From: Siderastrea radians
Taxonomy: Eukaryota > Cnidaria > Anthozoa > Scleractinia > Rhizangiidae
Direction: 5' to 3'
DNA: 64,000 nucleotides
Assembly: GCA_964017195.1 (NCBI GenBank)
Contig: OZ024892.1
Span: 20,452,889 to 20,516,888, forward strand
Position 1 is the first letter of the stretch, and each line of letters begins with the position of its first letter. This document shows, in pieces, positions 8,930-16,714 of this stretch. Both the position numbers and the translations under genes were made by a program. The notes below the pieces were generated by a model, which saw only the letters and a list, made by a program, of their open reading frames with translations, was not told the DNA's origin and made no database searches.

Positions 8930-9103
8930 TTACCGATGACGACGACGATACCGTTGGTTGGCTTTTTGGATCGTGCGTTTTATACGTTTATCCGTTTCCA
9001 AGGCCACGGCTTTCCCTAATCCTACCATGGCGGGGACCAATAGGTTTAAAAAACCGCCTCGTTGACGACGTCGTCGTCGTCGTAATCTTCTTCTCCTCAC
9101 CAT
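8930..9103 (-). CDS. Adenovirus pX/mu-like core peptide (57 aa)
   Basis: This short frame runs from ATG 9,103 to TAA at 8,930. It encodes an N-terminal run of ten arginines interrupted by one leucine, QRGGF, a short hydrophobic segment and a basic C-terminus. Size, Arg content and the Gly-Gly motif match protease-processed core peptides of the adenovirus pX type. The ATG overlaps the 3' end of the upstream gene. Confidence 0.6.
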   Translation of the reverse strand: MVRRRRLRRRRRRQRGGFLNLLVPAMVGLGKAVALETDKRIKRTIQKANQRYRRRHR

Positions 9104-9426
9104 GGACGGTTCGTCAATAGACGTTGAAGGGCTTTGTTTTGTTTGATCGCATCCTGCGTCTCTTTATAACCTTGACGGGTATTGCGTTTGAAATCGGACC
9201 ACCAACCCCCACCTCGTTGTCGCCGGTAATGTTGTACATTATCGGTAATGCCTTTTAAGGCTTGCCCGCCTAATTTGCCTAAAGCAAGTCCAAACCCAGG
9301 CGCGGGGCCTGAGAGAAACATACTCATGCCATGGGCAATTTTATCCACCAAACGGGGTTTGCGACGCATTAAAGCTCCTCCTCGTTGTTTCCTTTTTCTA
9401 CGTCGTCGTCGTCGTTGGACGGCCAT
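9097..9426 (-). CDS. Arg-rich core protein (109 aa)
   Basis: The protein starts with a run of Arg/Lys followed by QRGGA, then a moderately hydrophobic Gly/Ala-rich segment (residues 33-62) and RRQRGGG before a basic tail. This Arg-rich head, GG site and amphipathic segment arrangement is seen in adintovirus core/pVI-like proteins. The gene overlaps the 2-TM gene upstream by 58 bp and the next small gene by a few bases. Confidence 0.6.
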   Translation of the reverse strand: MAVQRRRRRRKRKQRGGALMRRKPRLVDKIAHGMSMFLSGPAPGFGLALGKLGGQALKGITDNVQHYRRQRGGGWWSDFKRNTRQGYKETQDAIKQNKALQRLLTNRPW

Positions 9427-10031
9427 GGTTCTAAGAGTGTCGGACTGGGAGGGAGCGGCTTTTTATGGATCCAGTAGTCTTTGGGTTTCAAGGGACGAGG
9501 ACATCCGTCTACATAGCATAGGGCTTCCAAGGGTTGGTACACAAAATGACGATGGTAATCTTGGAGACATCGTTTGGGTAACGGAGGGGTGAAATCCACA
9601 ATGGTGTCATCCAAGGTTTGCATCTTGATTAAAAATCCTTCCAGGTCCTCCAAGGGGACACCCCTCACATAGGTTTTCAATTCGGTCAAGGCTTTGGCAT
9701 AGGTGGTAAACGCAAACCGACTCATGGTCACTTTAAATCGGTACTGTTTAAAATCATTCCATCCTTTGACCACGGTGCCCACCGCCGCCAAACAGGCTAC
9801 CAACGTACTGTTCTCCAAAAGGGGGCCAGCAATCATGCCCGCGGCCATCAGGAGTAACGCCATTCCATTGAACAAGGCATTGACACACTTGTAATGATTC
9901 AACATTTTGCGATAACACCACCATTGTTGGTGGTAAAAGGCATACAAGGAATCCATCCGTTGTAACAATTCCGGTGGGAAGGGGATGCCAGGACGTCGGG
10001 ATCCATTCAATAACGACACGGGGGTTTTCAT
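9369..10031 (-). CDS. Two-TM membrane protein, SLATT-like architecture
   Basis: From ATG 10,031 this is a 220-aa protein. An amphipathic helix with WW-C-Y-RK residues (about 35-55) precedes two hydrophobic segments (about 55-72 and 77-92) joined by a short turn. A basic KQYRFK region, further helices and an acidic C-terminus follow. A juxtamembrane helix, a 2-TM hairpin and a helical tail resemble SLATT-type membrane effectors, but this is topology only. It could equally be an ordinary virion membrane protein. It lies within the late block. Confidence 0.55.
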   Translation of the reverse strand: MKTPVSLLNGSRRPGIPFPPELLQRMDSLYAFYHQQWWCYRKMLNHYKCVNALFNGMALLLMAAGMIAGPLLENSTLVACLAAVGTVVKGWNDFKQYRFKVTMSRFAFTTYAKALTELKTYVRGVPLEDLEGFLIKMQTLDDTIVDFTPPLPKRCLQDYHRHFVYQPLEALCYVDGCPRPLKPKDYWIHKKPLPPSPTLLEPWPSNDDDDVEKGNNEEEL

Positions 10032-10033
10032 CC

Positions 10034-10897
10034 TCACGGCGAGACCCGGGACGACGAGGTTTGTACGCTCGGGGCGCCTCCTTGTTTATAACTGGTCACA
10101 ATGCTATTGGTCATGGTGACATTAGCAATTTCCCGTCCTTGGGCCAATTGTTCTTGATCTTGTAATAGCATCCGTAAACGTCGTTGTAAATCGGCTTGAC
10201 GCAAGGTACGAGGTTGTCTACCAGACCCCCCAGACGATCCAGGAGTACTGGAGGCAGGTGAAGTGGGGAAAAGGCGTCGGCGTCGGCGCCCCCGTCGTCC
10301 ACCACCACCACCACCACCACCACCACCTCCACCACCACCACCACCACCACCTCCTCCACCACCACCACCTCCTCCACCACCAGCACCACCAGCACCACCA
10401 CCGGCGCCACCAGCACCTCCACCTCCACCACCACCACCACCCCCACCACGTCCACCTCTAGTCCTAGGTCCACGGCGTCCCCTACCATTACCCCCAGCCC
10501 CCGCGGCTGTTCGAGCACCCGCCGCCCGGGGTACGCTAGGAGGCGTCGCAGGCGTTCGAGCCCCGGACGACAAGCCAGCGCTCCCCCTAGTAAGTGGAGT
10601 GTCCGGGGAAGACGGCGGGGTGGTCTGGGGGCTTTGGAATGAGGGTGAATGGGATGCTCGACTTCCTACCCCCGCGGGGGAAGAGGTTCTATACGCAGGA
10701 GGGGAGGGCAACTGGTCCACATACGCGATCATGTCCTCGACGGTCATTTGATCAAAGGCTTGGTCGATCAAGCTTGAGTCCCCTGTATCCAAAATTTCTT
10801 GGATGGTGCCTGGAGACACTTGATTGCTGCTGGACGCCCCGACCCCCGCAGGGGCCGTGGTATCGTACGATTGCGGAGGTTGACGGTCATCGGCCAT
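10034..10897 (-). CDS. Gly-rich minor virion protein
   Basis: This 287-aa protein starts at ATG 10,897. The N-terminal 130 residues are Pro/Ser/Thr-rich. A Gly tract interrupted by Ala (about 145-200) is encoded by CAC/CCA trinucleotide repeats at roughly 10,300-10,450. An Arg cluster follows, then a C-terminal helix (ADLQRRLRMLLQDQEQLAQG) and a TNSIVTSYKQGGAPSV segment near the end. The C-terminal motif recurs, in my recollection, in other animal Polinton proteins. The Gly tract is likely variable in length. The role is probably structural. Confidence 0.6.
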   Translation of the reverse strand: MADDRQPPQSYDTTAPAGVGASSSNQVSPGTIQEILDTGDSSLIDQAFDQMTVEDMIAYVDQLPSPPAYRTSSPAGVGSRASHSPSFQSPQTTPPSSPDTPLTRGSAGLSSGARTPATPPSVPRAAGARTAAGAGGNGRGRRGPRTRGGRGGGGGGGGGGGAGGAGGGAGGAGGGGGGGGGGGGGGGGGGGGGGGGGGGGRRGRRRRRLFPTSPASSTPGSSGGSGRQPRTLRQADLQRRLRMLLQDQEQLAQGREIANVTMTNSIVTSYKQGGAPSVQTSSSRVSP

Positions 10898-10939
10898 GCT
10901 CCCTCTCTCTTTTCCGGTTCCAAAGGGGGTGTCGTGCCT

Positions 10940-11593
10940 TTATACTCGCTTTTGATAGGTACGCGTCCATCCTTCGTCTTTTAACAGGTGACTCAACAAC
11001 CGTTGTTGATCGGAGGAGGCCGGGTGTAAATCCAACACCAAATAGCCATACGGGCGGGTGGTGGCTTGATGAAACGTCTCCAAGGTGTCTTTCCAAGTGG
11101 TCGGAAACGATTGCAGCATGACGTTGCGTACCCCTAATTGATCTCGGGGGTTCTTGAACGCCACAATGTAATGGGCATTGCGGGATATACTTTTGGCATA
11201 GCGCCCCACGGGAAACATGTCTTGGCACAAGTAGAGCACCGTCACTCCTTGATGATGCGAATGTTTGGTGAATAAATCCAACACGCGTTTATCGTGACTC
11301 CCTTCGTCCATTAAATCATCCAAGACCAGGACCCCCTGTCCTTCAGGAAACCATTGGACCAACGCGTCATGATCGGGAATCCCTTCGTGAAACACCACCC
11401 CATGATCTTGCATGCCTTGAAATCGATCTTGCCATGCCCCATAACAATAATGCATTTGGGTCGGTGGGGTGTCAAACAACTCGGGGTTGTCTACCAAGAG
11501 TTTTTCCGTAAACACCGTTTTGCCACATCCCGAAGGACCCACCACCAAGATAGAGGAGGGGGTATGAAAACGAAACGGTTTCCCCGTTTGCAT
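10940..11593 (-). CDS. A32/FtsK-type genome packaging ATPase
   Basis: This 217-aa P-loop ATPase powers DNA translocation into capsids. It has GPSGCGKT (Walker A, residues 19-26) and GVLVLDDLMDE (Walker B, about 87-97), followed by a sensor-like FTKHSHHQGVTVLYLCQD. ATG 11,593 is preferred to the longer open frame because the extension runs into the Pol III terminator and tRNA-like gene. The size suits the short adintovirus packaging ATPases. Confidence 0.85.
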   Translation of the reverse strand: MQTGKPFRFHTPSSILVVGPSGCGKTVFTEKLLVDNPELFDTPPTQMHYCYGAWQDRFQGMQDHGVVFHEGIPDHDALVQWFPEGQGVLVLDDLMDEGSHDKRVLDLFTKHSHHQGVTVLYLCQDMFPVGRYAKSISRNAHYIVAFKNPRDQLGVRNVMLQSFPTTWKDTLETFHQATTRPYGYLVLDLHPASSDQQRLLSHLLKDEGWTRTYQKRV

Positions 11594-11615
11594 GATGATG
11601 ATACTACCCAGGGGG

Positions 11616-11624
11616 AAAAAAAAA
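11616..11624 (-). terminator. Pol III terminator of the tRNA-like gene
   Basis: A run of nine T residues on the minus strand, about 15 bases after the tRNA 3' end, is a strong RNA polymerase III terminator. Confidence 0.65.
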
Positions 11625-11638
11625 GGCACCTTTTTATT

Positions 11639-11723
11639 GGAATCGGTGGGACTCGAACCCACGCACGACCCAATCGCTATTCTGGATTAAAGGCCAACGC
11701 TCTACCGACTGAGCTACGACTCC
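11639..11723 (-). tRNA. tRNA-like gene with long variable arm, anticodon ambiguous
   Basis: The 85-nt minus-strand sequence folds with a 7-bp acceptor stem (GGAGTCG/CGATTCC, one G-T pair), a GCTC/GAGC D stem, a GTGGG/CCCAC T stem around TTCGAGT, and a candidate variable arm GCGA/TCGT. A box (TAGCTCAGTCGG) and B box (GGTTCGAGTCC) are intact. The anticodon arm is odd: TTGG/CCAG encloses an eight-base loop CCTTTAAT. With U33 in the usual place the anticodon is UUA, which would read the stop codon UAA; UAA (Leu) is the alternative reading. No CCA is encoded. It may also be a partly decayed or intron-bearing tRNA. Confidence 0.65.
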
Positions 11724-11753
11724 GACACACTTTTTTTTTCCAACAAATTTTAT

Positions 11754-12293
11754 TTAATCATTCCGTTGATGATACGGATGACAACAAAGTTGATACCATC
11801 TGGCTTCTTGGCCTACAATCAATTGTTGAATGCGTTGACCGGCTTGATGGTCATTGCTTACATAATCATGATCGGAAAACTCATTTAAAAAATCTTGCAA
11901 GGTCCGTCCACGGGCTTTGGCTTTCAAGTACAACAAGGCGTAATCCCCACAACTCTTGCTTGAAATGGCTTGGAGGGACTTGCCATTGGTCACCACATAC
12001 TTCCAATGTTTCACCATCCAATCTCGTAACGGGGCGGCTTGCACGTACGTGTCCATGGGCAAAGCATAACTGTCGAGGATTTCACACACGTTTCGATCCG
12101 TCCACACCGCTAACCAATGTTGTCCGGGTTGATCGTGCGGGTCGGTGTTCACAATGTACCCTTGGGGTTGGGTCTTGACAGGACGCTTGGGTAGTCGATC
12201 ACAGGCCACCGTCCCGTAAAAGTAACGTTTCAATTGGGGGTCGTCTCGGGCTAAATAATCCAACTGGACATTATTCAAGGCCACATGTTCCAT
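11754..12293 (-). CDS. Adenain-like cysteine protease
   Basis: This 179-aa C5/Ulp1-fold protease matures virion precursors, probably at the GG sites of the Arg-rich core proteins. The catalytic triad is visible: GQHWLAVW (His59), CEILDSYALP (Asp74) and SSKSCGDYALLY (Cys115). Its length is close to that of adenovirus protease. The ATG overlaps the hexon stop (ATGA at 12,290-12,293), suggesting tightly packed or coupled genes. A minus-strand AATAAA overlaps the stop codon at 11,749-11,754. Confidence 0.88.
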   Translation of the reverse strand: MEHVALNNVQLDYLARDDPQLKRYFYGTVACDRLPKRPVKTQPQGYIVNTDPHDQPGQHWLAVWTDRNVCEILDSYALPMDTYVQAAPLRDWMVKHWKYVVTNGKSLQAISSKSCGDYALLYLKAKARGRTLQDFLNEFSDHDYVSNDHQAGQRIQQLIVGQEARWYQLCCHPYHQRND

Positions 12294-13693
12294 CAGTGCT
12301 GGTAAATGTTGTACAACACAGCTCCGTTCTTGTCAATCTCCAGCAAGTTCTCAAATTCTCCATACACGAGCACGGTTATATTGTTACCGGGAGCAGCTCC
12401 AAATTCCAAGACCAGTTGTAAATCGCCCGTTTGCTTGGGGTTGAGGTTTTGACTGTCAGCACATCCATTGGCCACATTGTCAAACATGTACAAGGTACAA
12501 TTTTTAGCTTGGCCCCAATCTCCTAGTTCTACCATGTTGCCTTTCTTTTTGCACCAAGCCCCACTGGCTTGCAGAAAACGGAAGTACCCCAAGTTATCTC
12601 GGCTGCCATTGTTGTGCACTAACTGCAGGGTTTCATAAGGGTATTCTTCTCCTCTGACAATCTGTTTAATGGAGCTCAGTCCAAATTTCTGGAAACAGAA
12701 AGGATCTCGGGTCACATCTCCATTGAAGCCTCGGCTGTCCAGTAACCCCACAATCAATCGGTCAGGTATTCTGTTTTGAAACAGGTTAGGGATATCAAAG
12801 CGGACCAGGTTGTCTTGCATGGTGAACGTGCGGATTTCACTGCGGACGGTCGGGTAGGTAGCCACTTGGCCTTCATTGTGTCTTTTTTCAGATATACTCT
12901 GGTAGATGGCGTCATTCAAACGCAGTTGGCAGAGATGAAACCGTAGTTTCACATCCCCTTCCATCAATCGACCAGCTAGAGCCACTCCATTGAAAAACAG
13001 GCTGGGACCATTGAAATGAAATTTCATCTTGATTTCGATGCCAGGCACCAACAGTTTGCCGATATGAAACACTTCCAGGTGCGGGGTAAACACCAGACTG
13101 TGGGTAAGACCTCCAGCATACTTGGCGGTTTCGGCTACCATGGCGTCCAAGGCCCCTTTGTGATTGTCACTGAGACCTTGCCAGGCTACATGGTCTCCTG
13201 CTTTGTCGGTGTTGTTGTTGGTCCATTGGGGTGGGAAATCCACTTGATTGTACCATCCTTGGGGTCCTAACACGGTCTTGCCATCTTCTCGATCATAATT
13301 CAGCAAGGTTTCCAGGTAAGCTTTGTAATGATAGGTGTCGGATTGTGGACTGATCAACGTGCCATTCAATTGCAAGTCAATTTGCTTGATGATGGAATGG
13401 GCCAAATTGTTGACGGGCCACAATTTCTGATTGGCCACCAAGTTATCGTTCGTACTCTTTTGCAATCTCAATTCCATGGTAAAGTAACTGCGTCCCAAAT
13501 CCACAAAATCGTCTAATCCAGGAATGATGAATTCCATGGGATTGATACCCGTGGTGGTGGGTTGAATGGTAACCATGCGATAGGCATTGATGCTAATGTC
13601 GGTCGGTGGCACCTTGAAAATCCGTAACGCCGAGTTGACGGTCGCTTCGGAACGCTCGTGAGCCGGGGCGGTTTGTGTACTCACGTCAGGCAT
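12293..13693 (-). CDS. Hexon-like double jelly-roll major capsid protein
   Basis: This 466-aa protein forms the capsid shell. Its length, its place beside protease and penton genes and segments such as YKAYLETLLNYDRED (about 125-139) and FHIGKLLVPGIEIKMKF (about 215-231) match the adintovirus/Polinton double jelly-roll capsid protein. The alternation of beta-strand-like and loop segments through the whole length fits two jelly rolls. No signal peptide or membrane segment is present. Confidence 0.85.
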   Translation of the reverse strand: MPDVSTQTAPAHERSEATVNSALRIFKVPPTDISINAYRMVTIQPTTTGINPMEFIIPGLDDFVDLGRSYFTMELRLQKSTNDNLVANQKLWPVNNLAHSIIKQIDLQLNGTLISPQSDTYHYKAYLETLLNYDREDGKTVLGPQGWYNQVDFPPQWTNNNTDKAGDHVAWQGLSDNHKGALDAMVAETAKYAGGLTHSLVFTPHLEVFHIGKLLVPGIEIKMKFHFNGPSLFFNGVALAGRLMEGDVKLRFHLCQLRLNDAIYQSISEKRHNEGQVATYPTVRSEIRTFTMQDNLVRFDIPNLFQNRIPDRLIVGLLDSRGFNGDVTRDPFCFQKFGLSSIKQIVRGEEYPYETLQLVHNNGSRDNLGYFRFLQASGAWCKKKGNMVELGDWGQAKNCTLYMFDNVANGCADSQNLNPKQTGDLQLVLEFGAAPGNNITVLVYGEFENLLEIDKNGAVLYNIYQH

Positions 13694-13695
13694 GT

Positions 13696-13929
13696 TTAAC
13701 GTCGTCGTCGTCGTCGAGTGGTACCCCGTCGTCGTCGTGAGGGGTTTTTATACCGTCGTCGTCGTGCTAAACGTTGTCTCAAATCAAACCCGGGGACTCT
13801 CATCACCTCGGGACTCAACCAACCGCCACGTTGTCCTCTCCTGAGTTTCCAAAACGGATACAGTCCTCCCCATTGAGACAACCCTCGATTACTGCGAATC
13901 CGTCGAGGTCGTGAATGCACGGGATCCAT
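13696..13929 (-). CDS. Arg-rich core protein (77 aa)
   Basis: Starting at ATG 13,929, this protein is about 35% Arg/Lys, with GQRGGW in the middle (possible protease site) and an RRRRYK...RRRRGTTRRRRRR tail encoded by CGT/CGA repeats. It lies between hexon and another core gene with only a few bases of separation. DNA condensation in the virion is the likely role. Confidence 0.6.
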   Translation of the reverse strand: MDPVHSRPRRIRSNRGLSQWGGLYPFWKLRRGQRGGWLSPEVMRVPGFDLRQRLARRRRYKNPSRRRRGTTRRRRRR

Positions 13930-13931
13930 GT

Positions 13932-14258
13932 TCACACGCCCAAAATATCACGCGCCCGTTTGGTTTGTTTGGGAAATAAGGCACTGGCTACCCGCACGGC
14001 GTCTTTTACGCTCTTATGACTCAACGCTTTCTTGGCTTGTTTGGTGATTTCTTTTTTGATGACTTGTTCGGCTTTGCGTTTGACACCTCGTGATAACCCC
14101 GTTGTCAAGCCTCTCTTGATATTACTAGGCAGTTTTAAAGGATTTCGCGTCCTTATAAGACCTTGCAACCCCCCACGCATCAGATCCGTCATCAATCCTT
14201 TGCCTTGTTGATCATACCACTCGTCGGTTCGAAATCGTGTCAAACTTCCCCCACGCAT
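13932..14258 (-). CDS. Basic virion protein (108 aa), pVI/pVII-like
   Basis: ATG 14,258 is preferred because the open frame upstream overlaps the next gene. The protein begins MRGGSLTRFRTDEWYDQQGKG, has MRGG again near residue 28 and then long basic helices. The repeated RGG sites resemble adenain processing sites. It is probably a minor core or membrane-active virion protein. Confidence 0.58.
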   Translation of the reverse strand: MRGGSLTRFRTDEWYDQQGKGLMTDLMRGGLQGLIRTRNPLKLPSNIKRGLTTGLSRGVKRKAEQVIKKEITKQAKKALSHKSVKDAVRVASALFPKQTKRARDILGV

Positions 14259-14341
14259 GGTTGTCTTCTTCTTCACCAGGGATAAACGTTTTGTCTGTGC
14301 TTCATGGGACCCCCTTTTTATACCGAAAACGCGGCTTCCAC

Positions 14342-14569
14342 TCACATGAGATTGCACGTAAACGATTCCCCCGCATAGCGTTTTCGTTTTCCTTGGCGGA
14401 TTTCCTCCATGCGTTTCAAATGCGATTTTCTGGCATTCTTTTTGGCTAACTTTTCTATCCCTTTGGTGATGGACCAAGCGGTTTTAGGAATCCCGGCAAT
14501 CACCGCGTTGATCCCTTCGCCCTCTTGTGAACGTCGTCGTCGTCGTCGTCGTCGCCGTTTCGGAGGCAT
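14342..14569 (-). CDS. Arg-rich core peptide (75 aa)
   Basis: From ATG 14,569 the protein starts MPPK and then nine consecutive arginines encoded by CGT/CGA repeats. A glycine-rich EGEG, a short hydrophobic helix and a basic C-terminus follow. It is similar in design to the peptides at 8,930 and 9,097. Confidence 0.58.
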   Translation of the reverse strand: MPPKRRRRRRRRRSQEGEGINAVIAGIPKTAWSITKGIEKLAKKNARKSHLKRMEEIRQGKRKRYAGESFTCNLM

Positions 14570-14603
14570 GATTGACTGGGGGTTCCCTTCTCGTCTCTCT
14601 TTT

Positions 14604-15656
14604 TTATGCCTTTTTGAAGTGTAACGTGACAATGGTATGACCTTCACCAAACTTGACCAAATCTCCTCCTCTACCAATCGTTTCGGCGACTTGAACATGA
14701 ATCATTTCCACCACCTCGTTACGAAGAGACATGTATTGAATGTGCAACGGTTCAAAGTACAGGGTGCCACGTGCTTGTCGCTTGTATTGGATTTCACGCA
14801 ACAAATCGGTCACGCGATTGCCCACCACCGTGCTGCCTGCCACGTCGGAGTACACGTGCAGCGATCGTGTAGGTTCCCCCACCACCGCTCGAAACGCTAC
14901 ATTCAAGTTGGTGAAACGCCAATTACAGCTCATACTCAATTGTAAATAATCCGGTAAAATAGAACGCACCGTCCAAAAGACCGCGTTCCCCTGACCGTCG
15001 GTGACATCCTTCCAATCGTTGTCAACGGCTGGTTTTGTCATGTTGGGGACTTGATCCCCGATGAATTCTTGTTGTAAGTTTGGCCCCAAAATCAATACAG
15101 TGTCAATTTGACGTAACCATCCCATCTTGAGAGCCAACTTGGTGTAGATGGTCAGGGATGGTGTTTTGTTACCACAATGACAGATATTGGTGTTGTCGAT
15201 GAGCAGATCTTCGCCTTCCCACTTGAACTTGATGTAGGTGTGTTTGCCTTGATCATTGGTAAACCGACCCCCTTGAATCGCCAATTCCTTACGTTGTTGT
15301 TCCAAGTGAGCAATGACGGCTTTCATGAAACTCACGCCATCCACCACCCAATCCAAATCTTTCACGTCATTGATGATGGTTCGCGCAATGTCTACTCGCG
15401 AGGTCATTTCCCCGTCTTTTCCATTCGGTTTGGGATAGGTTTGGTCCCAGGACACCCCCATGACGTACCCATTTTTCTTCACCAACTCATACAAATTGAC
15501 GCGCGCATCCGGTAAGGAAATGGCACTCAACCCCACTTGCCATCCACCCCCTGTGAGCTGTAACGGTTGAGGTAGACGAATCTTGAAGGAATTGGCTTGG
15601 TTGTTGGGAAATTCACGTCGGTTGGAATGACTGGGTAACGTCACGTAGAACGACAT
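14604..15656 (-). CDS. Penton-like minor capsid protein, paralog 1
   Basis: From ATG 15,656 this is a 350-aa protein. Its N-terminus (SFYVTLPSHSNRREFPNNQA, then a RLPQPLQL strand and GGWQVGLSAISLP) is the typical opening of the Polinton/adintovirus single jelly-roll penton protein, which occupies capsid vertices. The C-terminal part (LHVYSDVAGSTVVGNRVTDL and FEPLHIQYMSLRNEVVEM) matches the next gene almost motif for motif. Confidence 0.82.
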   Translation of the reverse strand: MSFYVTLPSHSNRREFPNNQANSFKIRLPQPLQLTGGGWQVGLSAISLPDARVNLYELVKKNGYVMGVSWDQTYPKPNGKDGEMTSRVDIARTIINDVKDLDWVVDGVSFMKAVIAHLEQQRKELAIQGGRFTNDQGKHTYIKFKWEGEDLLIDNTNICHCGNKTPSLTIYTKLALKMGWLRQIDTVLILGPNLQQEFIGDQVPNMTKPAVDNDWKDVTDGQGNAVFWTVRSILPDYLQLSMSCNWRFTNLNVAFRAVVGEPTRSLHVYSDVAGSTVVGNRVTDLLREIQYKRQARGTLYFEPLHIQYMSLRNEVVEMIHVQVAETIGRGGDLVKFGEGHTIVTLHFKKA

Positions 15657-15667
15657 CTTTGTCTGCT

Positions 15668-16711
15668 TCACACCACCACCTCCCTTTTAAAGTGGAGGGT
15701 TAGGAGGGTATGCCCTTCGCCAAATGTCACGAGATCCCCATTGATTTCGGCCATTTGCGTTTCCACGATTTCCACCACTTCATTGCGTACCGGGACATAT
15801 TGAATATGTCGAGGTTCAAAGTGCGTGGTTTCTTTGGGCTGGTACTTGATTTCTCGTAAGAGATCCGTGATGCGACCCCCTACCATACTGCTGCTGCCTA
15901 CATCACAATACACGTGCAAAGGACGCACGGCGGGAAATTCCGACGGGACACGAAAGGTCCCGTTCAAATTCACAAACCGCCAAGGACACGAGAGACTCAA
16001 TTTCAGATAATCCCCCTCCACTTTCCAAAAGAGGGGTTTGTTGCTGGTATCGCGGATATCCGTCGGGGTGGGAATGGTGGACATGCCTTGAAATTCTTGC
16101 AAGAGATTCGGACCCAATCGATACTGGCCGGGGGACACTTGTTCAATCCATCCCATTCTCAGGGCCAAGGTTCTGCCCCATGACACGTGCGCCACTTGTC
16201 GTTTGTAATCCACGGGCTTGCTATTCAATAACAAATCCCCTTCGGAGGTCCATTCAAAGGTCGGGGCCAATTTGAGGCCATTGTCCTCGGTCCATTTGTT
16301 TTTGGGGACGGTTTGTTTCGCACGGCTTTGCTCGTAACGATAGATCAGTTGATGAAAAAATTGAACTCCCGTCAACGAGGTCATCTCCTTTCTCATATCT
16401 CGCCCGTAGACAGTGAGTTCGCGGCGTTCATGGTACCAGCGATCGTTCCCTTGATCGTCTTGGATATACACCCGTTCGTGCCATCGTACGTAGAACAGAG
16501 GATGGGAATCGCCCACGCCTCCTTCTTCCGCTAGCACCGGAATGGTGGGTAAGGATAAACTGACCATGCCCACCATCCATCCTCGTCCCATAAATCGAAT
16601 GGGTTTCGGCAATCGGTTTCTGAAATGATGACTCTTGTTCCCAGGAAACTCTTTGGTACTCGCATGACTCATCAACGTCACGTAAAACGACGAGTTGGGC
16701 ACCAACGTCAT
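15668..16711 (-). CDS. Penton-like minor capsid protein, paralog 2
   Basis: This 347-aa protein opens with SSFYVTLMSHASTKEFPGNK and shares RPLHVYCDVGSSSMVGGRITDLL... and FEPRHIQYVPVRNEVVEI with paralog 1, as well as the overall length. The pair is head to tail with 11 bp between them, so it arose by tandem duplication. Both frames are intact, which implies distinct roles or mixed vertices. Confidence 0.82.
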   Translation of the reverse strand: MTLVPNSSFYVTLMSHASTKEFPGNKSHHFRNRLPKPIRFMGRGWMVGMVSLSLPTIPVLAEEGGVGDSHPLFYVRWHERVYIQDDQGNDRWYHERRELTVYGRDMRKEMTSLTGVQFFHQLIYRYEQSRAKQTVPKNKWTEDNGLKLAPTFEWTSEGDLLLNSKPVDYKRQVAHVSWGRTLALRMGWIEQVSPGQYRLGPNLLQEFQGMSTIPTPTDIRDTSNKPLFWKVEGDYLKLSLSCPWRFVNLNGTFRVPSEFPAVRPLHVYCDVGSSSMVGGRITDLLREIKYQPKETTHFEPRHIQYVPVRNEVVEIVETQMAEINGDLVTFGEGHTLLTLHFKREVVV

Positions 16712-16714
16712 TGT

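Noticed and set aside
10258..10751. Plus-strand frames encoding poly-His or poly-Pro
   Set aside because: They are shadows of the CAC/CCA repeat that encodes the glycine tract on the minus strand.
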